Part shown: positions 12,751 to 25,048 of the stretch, in pieces
How the letters are laid out: each line of letters begins with the position of its first letter
How positions within the stretch are numbered: position 1 is the first letter of the stretch
Assembly: GCA_034620365.1 (NCBI GenBank)
Contig: JAQGEQ010000287.1
Location: forward strand, 744,001-808,000
Reading direction: 5' to 3'
DNA: 64,000 nt
From: Pegea sp. RAD2-039
Taxonomy: Eukaryota > Chordata > Thaliacea > Salpida > Salpidae
Translations under genes and position numbers: made by a program
Notes under the pieces: model-generated
Told to the model about the DNA's origin: nothing
Database searches by the model: none
Seen by the model: the letters and a program-made list of their open reading frames with translations, nothing else

Positions 12751-13675
12751 CTGCAAATTGGTAAAAACACAAATCAACTTTTTATCATTTTGTATTTGAG
12801 TTCTTGGCATTAGTTGTCATTTTGTTTTGAAACTTTTTTGGCGACTGATTTGTGTTTTAACCAGTATGCAGACCCTCCGGTAGTATTTTTGATCTTTTTA
12901 TATCTTACCAAAGTTGAAAGCAATCAAACTTTATTTTAAATAATTAGTGAATTTGTCGCTTGTATCTTTTCAATTACGCCAATAAAAGTTTTAGAAAACT
13001 CATTTTATACAGCTTCTACAATAAAATTGATTAATTGTAGAACAATATTTTTAAATCTGCAGTTAAACCTAAGAAGGACAAGGATTTAAAATCCATAAAA
13101 TAGGTTTGAAGCTTGTGGTTAACAGATAGGAGGTAATCAATAAGTCGGAGCTTATTGATTCGTTAATTTAAACTGTTTTTCTAATAACATCCTTCATATC
13201 TATGCCAGTTTTCTCGTAGATTCAAACAACAAACAGCAAAAAATATTCTGTTACGACAGAATATTGAAATGTAAATTAATTTGGACAAAGAAACAACTAC
13301 TACAGATTCATTCGCTATATTTTGCTATCTATATTTGTTATTGATTAGTACAGTCCATCAACATTTTATATGTTACGTCTTAAAATAGAGTTAAATTAAA
13401 AATTATTTTGTAAGTCAGCATATTTTTTGAATAACTTTTTTTATTGTTGTAATTGATTGTATAAAGAAATTTAAAAACATGTAAGTATTATCATCAAATA
13501 CTTATAAAACAATTAATCATTTTTAACTTAATCATATTCGAAGTTATTTTACTTTTTTACAATTAATTTCAACCAAAACTTCTGGTTATAAATTTATAAA
13601 GTTGTTATACAATTAAAAGTAGTAAAATATTTTTACAAAAAATAAAGTTACTAAATTCTTTATACAAAAACTTAC
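12751..13675 (-). other. Intron between common cholinergic exon and VAChT exon
   Basis: About 0.9 kb of AT-rich sequence between a strong donor (AAG/GTAAGT at 13676/13675) and the VAChT acceptor at 12751. I see no coding sequence in it. ChAT splicing would skip from the same donor to 8845, removing VAChT as part of a 4.8 kb intron. Confidence 0.6.
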
Positions 13676-13900
13676 CTTAGTAAATTTTCTGAACACCAGC
13701 AGTTGGAACAAACGAACAAGAATACTATAGTTTGACTAACGGACTATTACAACCGAGTTTTACAAACGCTTAAGCTGGAAATGATATACTACAATTATTC
13801 ACAGAAATAAAAATATGCTCACAACTGAATAAGTTGAAAATGCAGTACTAAGATCTTGCAACTTTTCTTTACATTCAGCGATATATTTCGACCCTATCAC
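13676..13900 (-). other. Candidate common 5' untranslated exon of the cholinergic locus
   Basis: A near-consensus splice donor ends this segment on the minus strand at 13676 (ACTAAG/GTAAGTTTT). The upstream sequence is less AT-biased than its surroundings and has no long reading frame. Cholinergic loci of nematodes, insects and mammals start with a non-coding exon shared by VAChT and ChAT, and this is the only strong donor I found in the right place. The 5' limit given here is arbitrary, because no transcription start can be read from the sequence. Confidence 0.55.
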
Positions 13901-14580
13901 CCTTGTCCTTGCCTCACCTTCTTCTTAAGCAAGAAATTATCCTTCTCGTTTCAAGGGATCGATTCCTACGTCACAGCAGTAATTGGTGTGATGTAAAATA
14001 ACTTTTCTACTTTTAAAGAAAAACTAATTTTAAACGAAGGAACCAATCGAAATATATCCCCCAGGTCTTATATCTGGCAAAGATTAAAAACAATTATATC
14101 TTCTAGATAATACCGAAAACCACAAGCTTCTGCTTAGTCTAACATAGTGACCAACAATACAAGTGACCACTCAGTAAAAGTTCAACTAGACAAACTAAAG
14201 CAGACGGAACAGGGGTATACGTCTAAATCACAAAGTCTGACGTTGTGAATTGATTTTCTTCGACGTTATTTGCAGCCAATCCTAAGGGAACATAGCTGCC
14301 AAGACCAAATCTCAATTATGCATCGGCTTAAGTCGGATCCTTAGTTGAGACACGAGCCTCAACGAGCATACAAGTCCTTGCTTCTTCATCCACCTTTCAC
14401 GTATTGATTTTATTCGGGACACGTGCAGGAAGAAGGTTTTGGAAGTAGTGAATGGTACGTAGAGCAACTTGTAGGTTACGTCACATAAGAGTGAAGCAAA
14501 AAAGTTTGAGACGATTAAACAAAAACTGATTTTCGATTTGACTTTGCTCTTTTTTCTTTGATGTGGAGTATCCAAATGGA
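13901..14580 (-). promoter_or_regulatory. Candidate cholinergic promoter region with two CRE-like sites
   Basis: This GC-richer patch lies directly upstream of the putative common exon. On the minus strand it contains TGACGTAG at about 13966-13973 and GTGACGTAA at about 14477-14485, both close to the CREB/ATF consensus TGACGTCA, plus an isolated TGACG at about 14238. The minus-strand reading frame at 14312-14575 resembles no protein I know and is treated as chance. The promoter role is inferred from position only. Confidence 0.35.
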
Positions 14581-17500
14581 ATTATCTCAGATAAATGAAA
14601 ATCGGCAAACAAATTTGTATCGGGTTTCTGAGTCGTTTTTATAAAAAAAAGTTTTAAATTATAATTTTTAAAATCCTACTTTTATTGATACTTGAATCAA
14701 CAACAATTTCGGTTTCGATTAATTTATTTCGTTAAATTTTTATGTTAAAGTATGAAATAGTATTATGACATATTACGAGTATAATTTTTGAAGCAGAAAA
14801 AAAGACATTTTCTAATATTGACAAAAGAGTTCTTATGTTGTGTCAACCATTTACACTTATGTTTGTTTAATGAAGCTTCAAGTATATCAGACAAATGTAA
14901 TTTTGATAAAAGCTAACGGGTAGCTTTATGATACCCTTGTTTAAGCTAAACAAAAAAAATATTTTCAAGAAGTAATTTGGGAAGGTTTTAAAAGCTTTGA
15001 AAGTTTCAAAAGGATATCGATTATGTATAATCGATTGTGAAAGATAACTTTGCATTTTCTAAATATAAATCAACTGAGTAATCAGTTATATACCTTACAA
15101 ATCTTTAAACAAAAGTTTATTACAATAGAAATAAGCTAAGTTCTATCAAAGGTTTCATAAGCTTTGAAAATTGGTGTTTTTCTTGGCGCTTTCTACGGAC
15201 TATTTTTATATTGACATACTGATAAGCATAAATAATGTAAACTTTTGTTCCTATGCCGTCTGACTGGTACCTGACAATAACCAATCCTGAAATTGTTATT
15301 AAAAAACTTATGCAGACAGACTTCTTCATTTTATTATTTCATTATATGTTTATTATTATAGTGATATTATTTATATTATTCATTAGACGATATTTCAAAT
15401 ACAGACTTAATGTTTTTTACTCTGTAGTTTTTATCAAACTTGTATTACAGAATTGTTGTTTAATTGAATATAATTTTTTGCAAAGCCTGCAATAATATTC
15501 CTGGAACAAATAGTAATGATTGCTATTGAATTCAAAACACTAACCAATAATAAATACAAATAATGAGAAAAATTAAACTTTTAAAAAGTTATTAGAGTCC
15601 CTAAAAAAGAAGACCTTAGCAAACATGATTAAGATTAATTCAGAGATTAGACACCAGCTTGAAATGAAACTTACCTTTTGTTAATCCTCATTTGTTGCGC
15701 TTCCCAAATCTGAAAGTTTAAGACTCTAATATTTTTCTTAGTTAAATTCATAGCAAATGGCTCGATAGCTTCAAAAGCTGTTAAATTGTTAAAAGTTACA
15801 TTTAATCTAATAAATATGTTGAAATTTTCTGGTTATTCTTTTTATAATAATTATTAATAAATTTCTTTATACATTGTAAACGATAAAACAAATTATTTAA
15901 TTCAGGTTTTGCGTAGTTTGCTAATTCTGATTAAAAAGTTAAATACCAAAATTTTAATTTTAAAGCTAAACTGGATTTTTAAAATAATAAATTCAAATTA
16001 AAGTTTAGATTTAATTTGTAAAATTTATTTCATTTAGAGTGAAGAAAACTCTTAAAAATTAAATTTAAGTTTTCATTTTTACCAATTTTATAAAATCAAT
16101 AGGTGAAATATTGCTTTTAATGGTAGCTGAGCCTATTGTGATATTCAACATTTCCTAAGGAACACTGTAGAAACTAATAAGACTCGTAATTGTATTTGTT
16201 CAACTTTCTATTGTCAGTCAATTGAAATATAACTCCTTCAACTTCAAGATTGTCATTTCTTTTAGAGCTTAAAGCTAGTTTATATGTAATAACTGTAATA
16301 CTAAATAAATCTGTTTTTTCTAGATAAATTTTAGAAAAGAAGTTTTAAATTTATTTAATATTTTAAACTTAATTATTATCATCCTACATTTAGCAGAATA
16401 AAAAGTTTTTTTTGTAATTCTTAATTCATTGTAAAGACTTATAAAGATGTTTCTAAAACTAGAAACTTATTTAGTATATGCTGATTTCAAGCTATTTTTG
16501 AACTAATAACTTGAACATTAGTAGAAAATTAATAGCTTGACTGCGAAACATTTAACTTACTTTTGCTGCCACAAAATTTGGGTTTTAATAAAACTAAATT
16601 TATGATATATTTTAATCACTTTTATTAATATTATTTATAAATATTTTTTCTTTGATAAAAATTTAGATTTAGAATTTAGTGATTTCCAAACATATTTATC
16701 TGATAGTTTAAATAAATTTATCATTGTAATATTTATGTTAATAAATTATTTTTTTTGATGCACCTACTAGCTTTAGTGGATATATCCTAAATTTATATAA
16801 ACGATTAAAAAGAATGTATTTTTGAGTGATCAAATTCATATAGTTTTTTACGAATAGTTTATTTTCTAAACTTGCTTTTGTATTTCATTTTCGTATAAAA
16901 AACGATAAGATAAACTAATTTTGTAGTCTTGAATTGAAATTATTTTAAAGTTCTTAGATATGTTACATAAACAAAATTCTTAGTGTGTTTAGTACATTCT
17001 ACAAACGAATCTTTTCGTAAAAGTCATCCCTTGTTGCTACATAATGTAAATTTATTCATAAAACTCTTTGAATTAACGAAATTCAATTTTACAAAACACA
17101 AGTAAACAATAAAAAGCTACGCTGTCAAACCTGTAGGGAGTATAAGAAATTATTATTAATATAATGTTAAATAATTAAAGCATCTGATAAAGATACTCAA
17201 ATAATTGTTTGACTTTTTAAAGGAGCCCTTATTTCACTATAAACTAAACAATTTGTGAAATTCTACTTTCAGACTTGATCAAGAATTAATATTTTAATTA
17301 ATAGCTTAAATGGCTGTTTAAATTCTAAAAACTAATTTATACCTAAAATAATTTGGTTGTTAAACTATATTTAGAATTTAACTTCCTAAATGAAATTGAA
17401 CTGAAAGCCGACTGTTATATATACATATAGTATCGATCTTCACATTAATGTTTTATTTTTATATCATTTACTTCAAATTTAAGTTGTTAAAAATGGAGAA

Positions 17501-19289
17501 AAGATTTTGTTGCTAATTTATCTCTTTATTAAAGCAAAACTACCTAAAATCCGAACTATACCAATAATCAATGGAAAGTTCTGTTATCTAGTCCATATTA
17601 GCATAAAGATCAAGTTCTTTTGTCATTTTCACAAGTTATCTGCTTCTAATTACTTTCTTGTCACTAACGGTAACAAAAACCTCTCATATAAAGCATTGCG
17701 TTCATATACCACGTGACTTGAAACCACAAGAAACCTAGCTAAGAGTTAATAATGTATTTAACTGCTACCTTATCTATTGTAAGTTTTTTTTCAAGTTTCT
17801 TCCGACTAATCACCTTAACAACAAAACTCCAGCAAACTTGTAAAATAATTACCCATCTGTCTTTGTATCAAACTTAAAACTAATTAAAAATAGTTTTCAC
17901 CTTTGTTGTTTGATTATAACATCTAAAATATAGAATTATTAACTTTTTAACTATTAGGGTTACAAAAGTTTTATTTTATAAATTAAAAATCAAAAATATT
18001 TTAGCAAATTTTAACCTAATAAAATTTATTTATAAGTTCTTTATTAAAGTTAATTCTAGTACTAAACAATTCATAATGTACTATAACTACAGAAATTTTT
18101 AAAGTTAAATTCAAATTTGTTTCTTTTATTTATTAATAAAAATCAATCATTAACTAATAAGCAGCTTACTTTTAACAGTATTTGCAGATATTTAATCAAA
18201 AATTATTTGATATTAAAGTAGAACAATTTAAAAAACATTGCATATAAATTATTCCATTATTTCATATGATACTTTAAAACAAAGTTTATGCTATCATTTG
18301 CTTTTAATTTTCTTTTGTTTTTAATTCTATAAACACATTTCATTTAACATTTTGTAGAAGTATTGATTACCATTAGAAGATGTTATCGAGTACGCAGTCA
18401 TGATAATGCTCGTGAGTCTAATCATTCCTGACCACCAACCACAAGACTTGTCATTATTTAGTTGTCATAATCTAAAGCTAAAAAATAAAGTCTAAGAGGA
18501 AGACAGCTGCCTAATTTTGAAAATATGCTGCTTAATTAACAAGAGATTTGTAAAAATATTTAGATTAATTTGAAAATGTATTATTGGTACAATAAATATT
18601 TTTTTATGCTGCGCAAACCTTTGGAACATTTAGACATAACTAAGAGATGATATCGTTGAAGTTTTGTATAGATTGAATAATTATTGGTTGCGACAATAAA
18701 GATTACAAAGATTAAAGGGGAATATTTTCTAAAAATAATGAAAATGCAACTAAATAGGATAGAATGGTTAAAGTACTTCAACCTGAGAACTGTTACATTT
18801 TATAAGTCTTATAAAAATAGAAATTTGAAATAAAATAGTTTTGTCATAAATTTATATAATAAATTAGAATTTCATTATGCAAGGTACCACCAAAATACCT
18901 TTAAAAAGAAATATTAAAAAGCAAAATTTGACATTCTAAACTGGTTAGATATACAAACTTTTTTGTGAAAATGAAATATAAGTAGCATCAAATAATTAGC
19001 TTAATGATAAGTTTGTATGGTATCTTTCTCTATGCTTGAATATTGAATGATATTAATCAGCTGATTACATATTTTTGACTTAAGTCAAAATGATATCAGA
19101 GAACGCAAACCTCAACTGTTCGGTTCTAGTACGGTTTTGAGTATAAATGATATGGAATAGAAATATTTGGCGCGGTATATTGAACGAGTTGTACAGATGT
19201 AATTTTTAGAATCATATAAAATCTTAATGTCAATTTTGTACAAAACAATTTCTAATAAAATATTTTTTGCCTTAAGTTACAAAAAGAAG
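14581..19289. other. Long AT-rich intergenic region
   Basis: About 4.7 kb upstream of the cholinergic locus with no reading frame that looks coding on either strand; the open stretches present (for example 15253-15495 plus) are low-complexity Phe/Ile/Leu-rich translations expected from AT-rich DNA. No repeats beyond homopolymer runs were noticed. It may hold distal regulatory elements of the cholinergic locus. Confidence 0.6.
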
Positions 19290-19639
19290 AAATGCTTTGA
19301 CCGAGAATGGTCATGATGTAAGCCATGACAGAAATCATGTAGATCTAGGTGTTGTCCATGCAGCAGGGGTTCACAATCCACGCAAATAATCTGGACCAGG
19401 CAGATTGAAGCAGCTACGCCTGGCTGGTGTCGCAGAAGCTGCCAGAACGACACTGAGTACAGTGATGAACTGTCTACAAGGCTCCAACTCCGGCTTTAAG
19501 TTCGGAGTTTTGCGTGTCCTAGAAGTGTTGTCATTAACCAGGCTAACAAGGCCATTCTGCCCGGGTTCTTATGTACTTATTCGTGTCGCAAAAATGTGTC
19601 GACTGGGGCTCGATTTATCTTAAACCAATAAGAATGATT
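19290..19639 (+). other. GC-richer island next to a LINE fragment
   Basis: This stretch is markedly less AT-biased than its flanks and abuts a recognisable LINE fragment on its right. It includes a short perfect hairpin (AACTCCG, 10-base loop, CGGAGTT, at about 19486-19509) and a 72-codon frame (19405-19623) with no recognised homology. It is most likely part of an inserted repeat, perhaps upstream sequence of the same element, but I found no matching second copy in the window. Confidence 0.3.
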
Positions 19640-19888
19640 CCTTTATTATTTTGAGGAACCGCTTGAGAAATTTGTACCTTTTTATAAAACCAACAAAAAG
19701 TCACATTTGACCTAATAATTGAGAAATTTACATCATTTGTAAGACCTCCTAAATAAGCAAACTAATGCGGACCCTTCTACTAAACTTCTGTACAAATATC
19801 TTCTTGTAGTTTACAAGAAATTTGTTTCTAGCTTCTACTTAAGAAGAAAAAGTGCAATCTTATTTATCTTCACTTAGCAAGAAAAGTT
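19640..19888 (+). mobile_element. LINE fragment, same family as the element at 61.1-63.8 kb
   Basis: This segment aligns by eye with about 61645-61890 of the larger LINE. Shared landmarks include GACCCTTC(T/C)A, CTTACAAGAAAT or its variant, and AAAGTGCA(A/G)T followed by TTATCTTCAC(T/C)TAG. In translation both give ADPS-K-LYK, then YKK, then an S-YL-R/E-SA pattern. The segment is the linker between endonuclease and reverse transcriptase. The copy is truncated at both ends, carries stops and small indels and is non-functional. Several differences from the other copy show both are old. Confidence 0.75.
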
Positions 19889-20462
19889 AGACTTAGACTT
19901 TCATTTTAATTAATGTTTAATTGTTAGCTTGTAAGGAGTGTAAAAAACACGGAGATTTATCAAATAAGATGAACTCAGAATCTCAATAGAAGCCAAAATG
20001 TCTAGCTAGTTAAAAGTGGGCCAAAAATATCAGCGGCCAAAATGGAACTTCATGTAACCTCTACAGTTAACCTCTAGATTTATAAGCTTGTTGCTTAATA
20101 TTTTAAATTTGTTCAAAGTTATCACTAAGTTAGACTTTTCATCACCACAACAAACGATTAGCTTCTCCTTTTATCATCTTTTAAAGCAGTTTAGATAGAT
20201 TTCTAACCAACTATTCGATAGCTTTTTATTTACTAGCTCAAGTCTTTCTTCAACTTGTGATCATTCATCCTAAATAATAATAATCTCACAATTGAAGAAG
20301 ATTTTAACTTTCTGCTAAAACTTCAAAAACACAGCATGTAATTTATCAAAGATTTTTATTCGTTCTAACGACGATAACTATTACATTGATTCAACTATAA
20401 CCAAAAAGGAAATTTATAAGTGAAGATATAAAAGAAACTACTTCTTACAAATATCTATCAGC
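19889..20462. other. 3' flank of the ATP synthase c gene
   Basis: AT-rich sequence without coding potential. A minus-strand AATAAA at about 20355-20360 lies roughly 100 bp past the stop of the ATP synthase c gene and is a likely poly(A) signal. Confidence 0.55.
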
Positions 20463-20995
<533 letters not shown>

Positions 20996-21118
20996 TTTGT
21001 AGAAGTTTTCGAGAGTTTTACTATCAAATAGTTAAATAACTGATTCTATGACAATTGAAGTTTAGTTAGTTGCCACTTAATATATAAGTCTTAATAAATG
21101 AGTTTAATGAATAAATTT

Positions 21119-21287
21119 ATAATTAATATATTATTTTAAATGACATTTAAAGTAAAATATAAATTGATATATTATTTTAAATGACATTTAAAGTAAAATA
21201 TAAATTGATATATTATTTTAAATGACATTTAAAGTAAAATATAAATTGATATATTATTTTAAATGACATTTAAAGTAAAATATAAAT
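21119..21287. repeat. 41-bp tandem repeat, about four copies
   Basis: A unit containing GACATTTAAAGTAAAATATA recurs with its GACATT at about 21142, 21183, 21224 and 21265, giving a constant 41-bp period. Copies are essentially identical apart from one base in the first (AATTAATAT versus AATTGATAT) and divergence at the right edge. The array begins about 125 bp upstream of the ATP synthase c start codon on the minus strand, so it could fall in its promoter or 5' leader. There are no unique spacers, so it is a minisatellite rather than a CRISPR array. Confidence 0.95.
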
Positions 21288-24200
21288 TAATAATAAGCAA
21301 TAAATTGTTATTGTTTAATAATAAAGAACAAACTATCAAAAAAGTATATAAATGATTAATAAATGAAGTTTGAAAAGTCAATAACTTTCAAGGTCAGAAA
21401 GTACATTTAAAAAAATATTATAATTTTATTTTGGTAATACTGAAGCAGCTTCACTTTTGGATTTTAATTATAATTTAAAGCAAAAAAAATGATCTAAAAA
21501 AATATAAACTTTTAAAATACTCAAATATCAATATTTAATCACAAAAAGTTGATAAACATTTAGAGGTCAGTAATAAAATTTGCAGAACATTTTCAGACAA
21601 TTATAAGATGGACTCAATGCCAAAAAGAAAATAAATAAATATAAAAATAAATTAAAAAAAGTGAAAACTTAATTCATTGAAATTAATTATATCATTTCAA
21701 TAAAAAATAATTTGATTTCAAAAATATTAAAAGGATATAACAAAAATATAAATATTCTTGAAGAGAAAATGAAATATCTTCTACTTCTCACATTTTAAAG
21801 AAATTAAGTCAGATAATTATAGAATTGTAAAAACAAAAGTAAAATTAATAAAAAAAAAATTAATCAAGATATTAACAAAATAAAAGATTAATCAAAAATT
21901 GATCTAAAGCTAATATAATAAATTAAGATTTGAAAAAAATTAAATTTTATGCGGCACAATAATAAGGAAAAGCAACAACTTTATGTTTGAAATTATATGC
22001 AGTAACAAAAAAATATGATAAAAATTTAAATGAAGACACTATTAAATTTATTCCTAAATAAAATAGACGCCATAAAAAAAGTAAAAGTATTTAAAGTATT
22101 ATTTCATAAACCTATCAAAAAAATTAGAGGACGACAAGATAAGCCAATGAAGACCGCACAGTAGAATAGATACAAGTAAATGGCAGAACAAAGACCTCAA
22201 GTACAGAATACCGGTCAAAAGTACTAACCCTATTTAATGTAAACTGCGCATGCGTGAAAGCAAACGTTTTAATTGGATGAAAGTAGGACAAAATTGTTGC
22301 GTTTTAATATTACTTTTGATGCTGACAGACTTTTAAAAAAATTAAATTTGTTTAAATTTTTTACTTGTTTATACTTAGAATACAAATTCTACCCTATTAT
22401 TTAATTTGATTCTTAAACAAACTTCATAAAAAATCTCTGGTTTGTTTGACCAAAAACTATGTTTTTATTAGAAAAATTCAATAACAATTAAAAGTCAAAC
22501 TTTAACAAATGTATAACCTATATATTTAAAATATATTTTTAGTTTTATTTTTCTAAGTTTTAATGGTTTAGGTGATAGCTTATTTCTAGTTACTCTATTT
22601 TCTTTAACTTTCTAATACATCAAATTATAAAAGTAAATATAGAATATATTTTTTATTATTTCTGGCTAAACTTCGTTGGCTAGAGCGGTATAATGAAGAG
22701 AACTGACAGTAATACATTTTTTTGCATCCGCTCGTAATTTGATTACAGAGGAAAGGGTCGTGCTCTTGAATACCCGCATCCTTAAAACCCACTGTTTTGT
22801 GACATGGTGAGGTGACTTAGGATTGTGGCATTTAGGTCAACCAATTATAGGTTTCTTCTAGGCTCTCCCGAAGCAGCTATAAGACCGTGATGCTAATTAC
22901 CTGTAGTCATACTTTTAAAATCTCTAAAATATAAAACTTTTAATAAATAAGCTTTAATTTTTAAGCATTTTATGATGTTGTTAACCCCTAAAAGCATCTT
23001 CTGCTTTACTCTAATATACTATTGCTATATTCATAAAGATTTTATTTTATGTTTAATCAAAATTAACTTTACATCCTTTTAGTATGAAGAATGTATCTTG
23101 TTGGCAAACACATTCTTTGGAGGCAAACTAATAATGGAACATTATTAGGAATTTTCAATTGAGAATTTATCCTGCAAAATGCTCTCATATTACAATACCT
23201 TTTAAGTGTTGCATTTAAGGAGAGTTAAAATATTGTATTTTGCAACTAAATCTTGTTGGTTGCGTGCATCAAGGCTTCTCTAACAGATCAATGTCATCTT
23301 CTATGTTTCATTTGGTCTTTGTGTTTATTTCTATTAACTATTTAACAAGACACATTTTAAATAAAAATAAAATGAACAATTAGAATTCAATATTTTATCT
23401 CTATTTTTTAAAAAAAGTGTTAACATCTAATTTTAATGGATCAAATAATAGTTTAATAGCTGATTTTGCTGTACAGGTGCAGCTTTTATGTATATATTTA
23501 TTTTAAGCTACAGCCTGTCAGTATTAGGATGAACAATTGAGACAGCTCAGCGATCAGTAGCACTGTTTTAATATTATAACATTATGAATTATAATTTTAC
23601 CCATTTTCCAAAAATTTGGTTTTATTTTAATAAGAAACAACACTTTTGAAGTGGTATAGATGAGAATATGATTTTATTTGACTATACTAATCTTAGCACA
23701 CTTGTCTGAAAGTGATGTGCAAGCTTTGACTTTTTATCTAGCAAAAATGACTTGAATCCCACATAAGGCACAACAATTTATTAAAACGTACTACTTCTCT
23801 GCTATTAATAGTAATCTAAGAAAACTTACTTTAGATAAAATCCTCCAATGAATATAAAAAGTGGTTAGTACTTGTCTGAGTTTTGTACATGCAGCAAATC
23901 ACTACCTAAAATATTGTATATGTGTTCCTCAAATATTTTTATAACTTTTTTATATCAATTATTAAAGGTATAAACAGAATTTAGTTTTTAACTTATGCAA
24001 TTATTTAATTAGTTCTCAGAACTTATGATATAATTTGACGAATCTTATGAAAAATAAAGGGTCTGTTTTAAGCTAACATTTTAGACAGCTTTTATCTATA
24101 AGTATAAATCGCTTACTATAAGCTTCAAACTTAAGAAATCTAAATGTTATATCAAACTTGATTTTTTAAGGAGAATGGTATAAAAAGAGTAAGTTAAAAT

Positions 24201-25048
24201 CTGAAGACACTAATCAAATAATGAATTGCAAAATCACAGCCTCTAAAACTCTTATAAGACTTGCAGCCAAACTGAAACCCTTACAAAGCAAAACATTAAA
24301 AACATGAAGTCACTGAAATGTATCATATTTGATGATTTCCTTTCGATTTGACATTTTCATTATAACTCTGAACAAAGAAAGTTTGATGTGTTTAAAACAA
24401 GGTTGAAATACTTTTGAAAAAAAAGACTTAAAAATGAATATTAAAAAAGGTTTGGTCGTGACGACCAACTGACTGTTGAACTAAAAGCACAACAAAGGTT
24501 TTCTTTTGAGATATAAATTGTTACTTAAATGCCACATAAAATTCATATGCCACAAATGATTATTATCTTGATAAGATTAGATCAAAAACCTAATTTAAAA
24601 ATTATCTTAATAAAATCGATTACAAAAATAACTTCATGAAGATTTACTTAATCTGAAGTAAGATAGTTAAAAATAACCAACAATTTTTTCACTTGTATCT
24701 TGTATTTAATTGAATCACAATGTATAATTTGTGTTATTATTGCACAAGTAAACCAATACCATATACATTTACGTATAAATAACGCAGAGGGTCTAATTAT
24801 TCTGCAACACAACTATACAAAATTGAAAGAATCATTTTAATTTATTAAAGAAAAATACTCGAGATGATTAACTATTATATAATTTATTAGGAAAAATTCA
24901 AATTATAAGCAAGATATTTTCATGTGATGTGAACGTTTTTCTGCGAGTAATAAACACTAATTAGAAACAGGCATGTTTCAAAAATTAATAAGGAGTCAAC
25001 AAAATAAAAACTCAAAAATGATTTATTTTGTTTATACAAAAAATATAT
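21288..25048. other. Intergenic region between ATP synthase c and the FN3 gene
   Basis: Mostly AT-rich, with no reading frame that looks real. A less AT-biased patch at about 22100-22300 carries an NRF1-like palindrome (listed separately). A second patch at about 22665-22910, and weaker ones near 23500-23560 and 23700-23780, contain strings like tRNA A and B boxes without a foldable tRNA. They may be old SINE debris. Confidence 0.5.
22245..22256. promoter_or_regulatory. NRF1-like palindrome TGCGCATGCGTG
   Basis: The 12-mer matches 11 of 12 positions of the nuclear respiratory factor 1 consensus YGCGCAYGCGCR, in a region where CpG-rich strings are otherwise rare. NRF1-type factors control many nuclear genes for mitochondrial proteins in animals. 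The nearest gene is ATP synthase c, whose start codon is about 1.25 kb away. That distance, and the unknown transcription start, leave the link speculative. Confidence 0.3.

Noticed and set aside
14057-14066. TCCCCCAGGT as a COE/UNC-3 (EBF) site controlling cholinergic genes
   Set aside because: It misses two of the eight fixed bases of TCCCNNGGGA, so support is too weak.
14312-14575. 87-codon minus-strand frame upstream of the cholinergic locus
   Set aside because: No homology, no convincing splice sites linking it to the locus, and it lies in the presumed promoter region.
15253-15495. 80-codon hydrophobic plus-strand frame as a membrane protein
   Set aside because: The Ile/Phe/Leu-rich content is what AT-rich DNA gives by chance; no family marks or conserved pattern.
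21119-21287. Regularly spaced repeats resembling a CRISPR array
   Set aside because: The 41-bp units follow each other with no unique spacers, and the genome is eukaryotic; it is a minisatellite.
22665-22910. tRNA-like A box (TGGCTAGAGCGG) with a distant B-box-like string
   Set aside because: The spacing is too long and the arms do not pair; at most old SINE debris.
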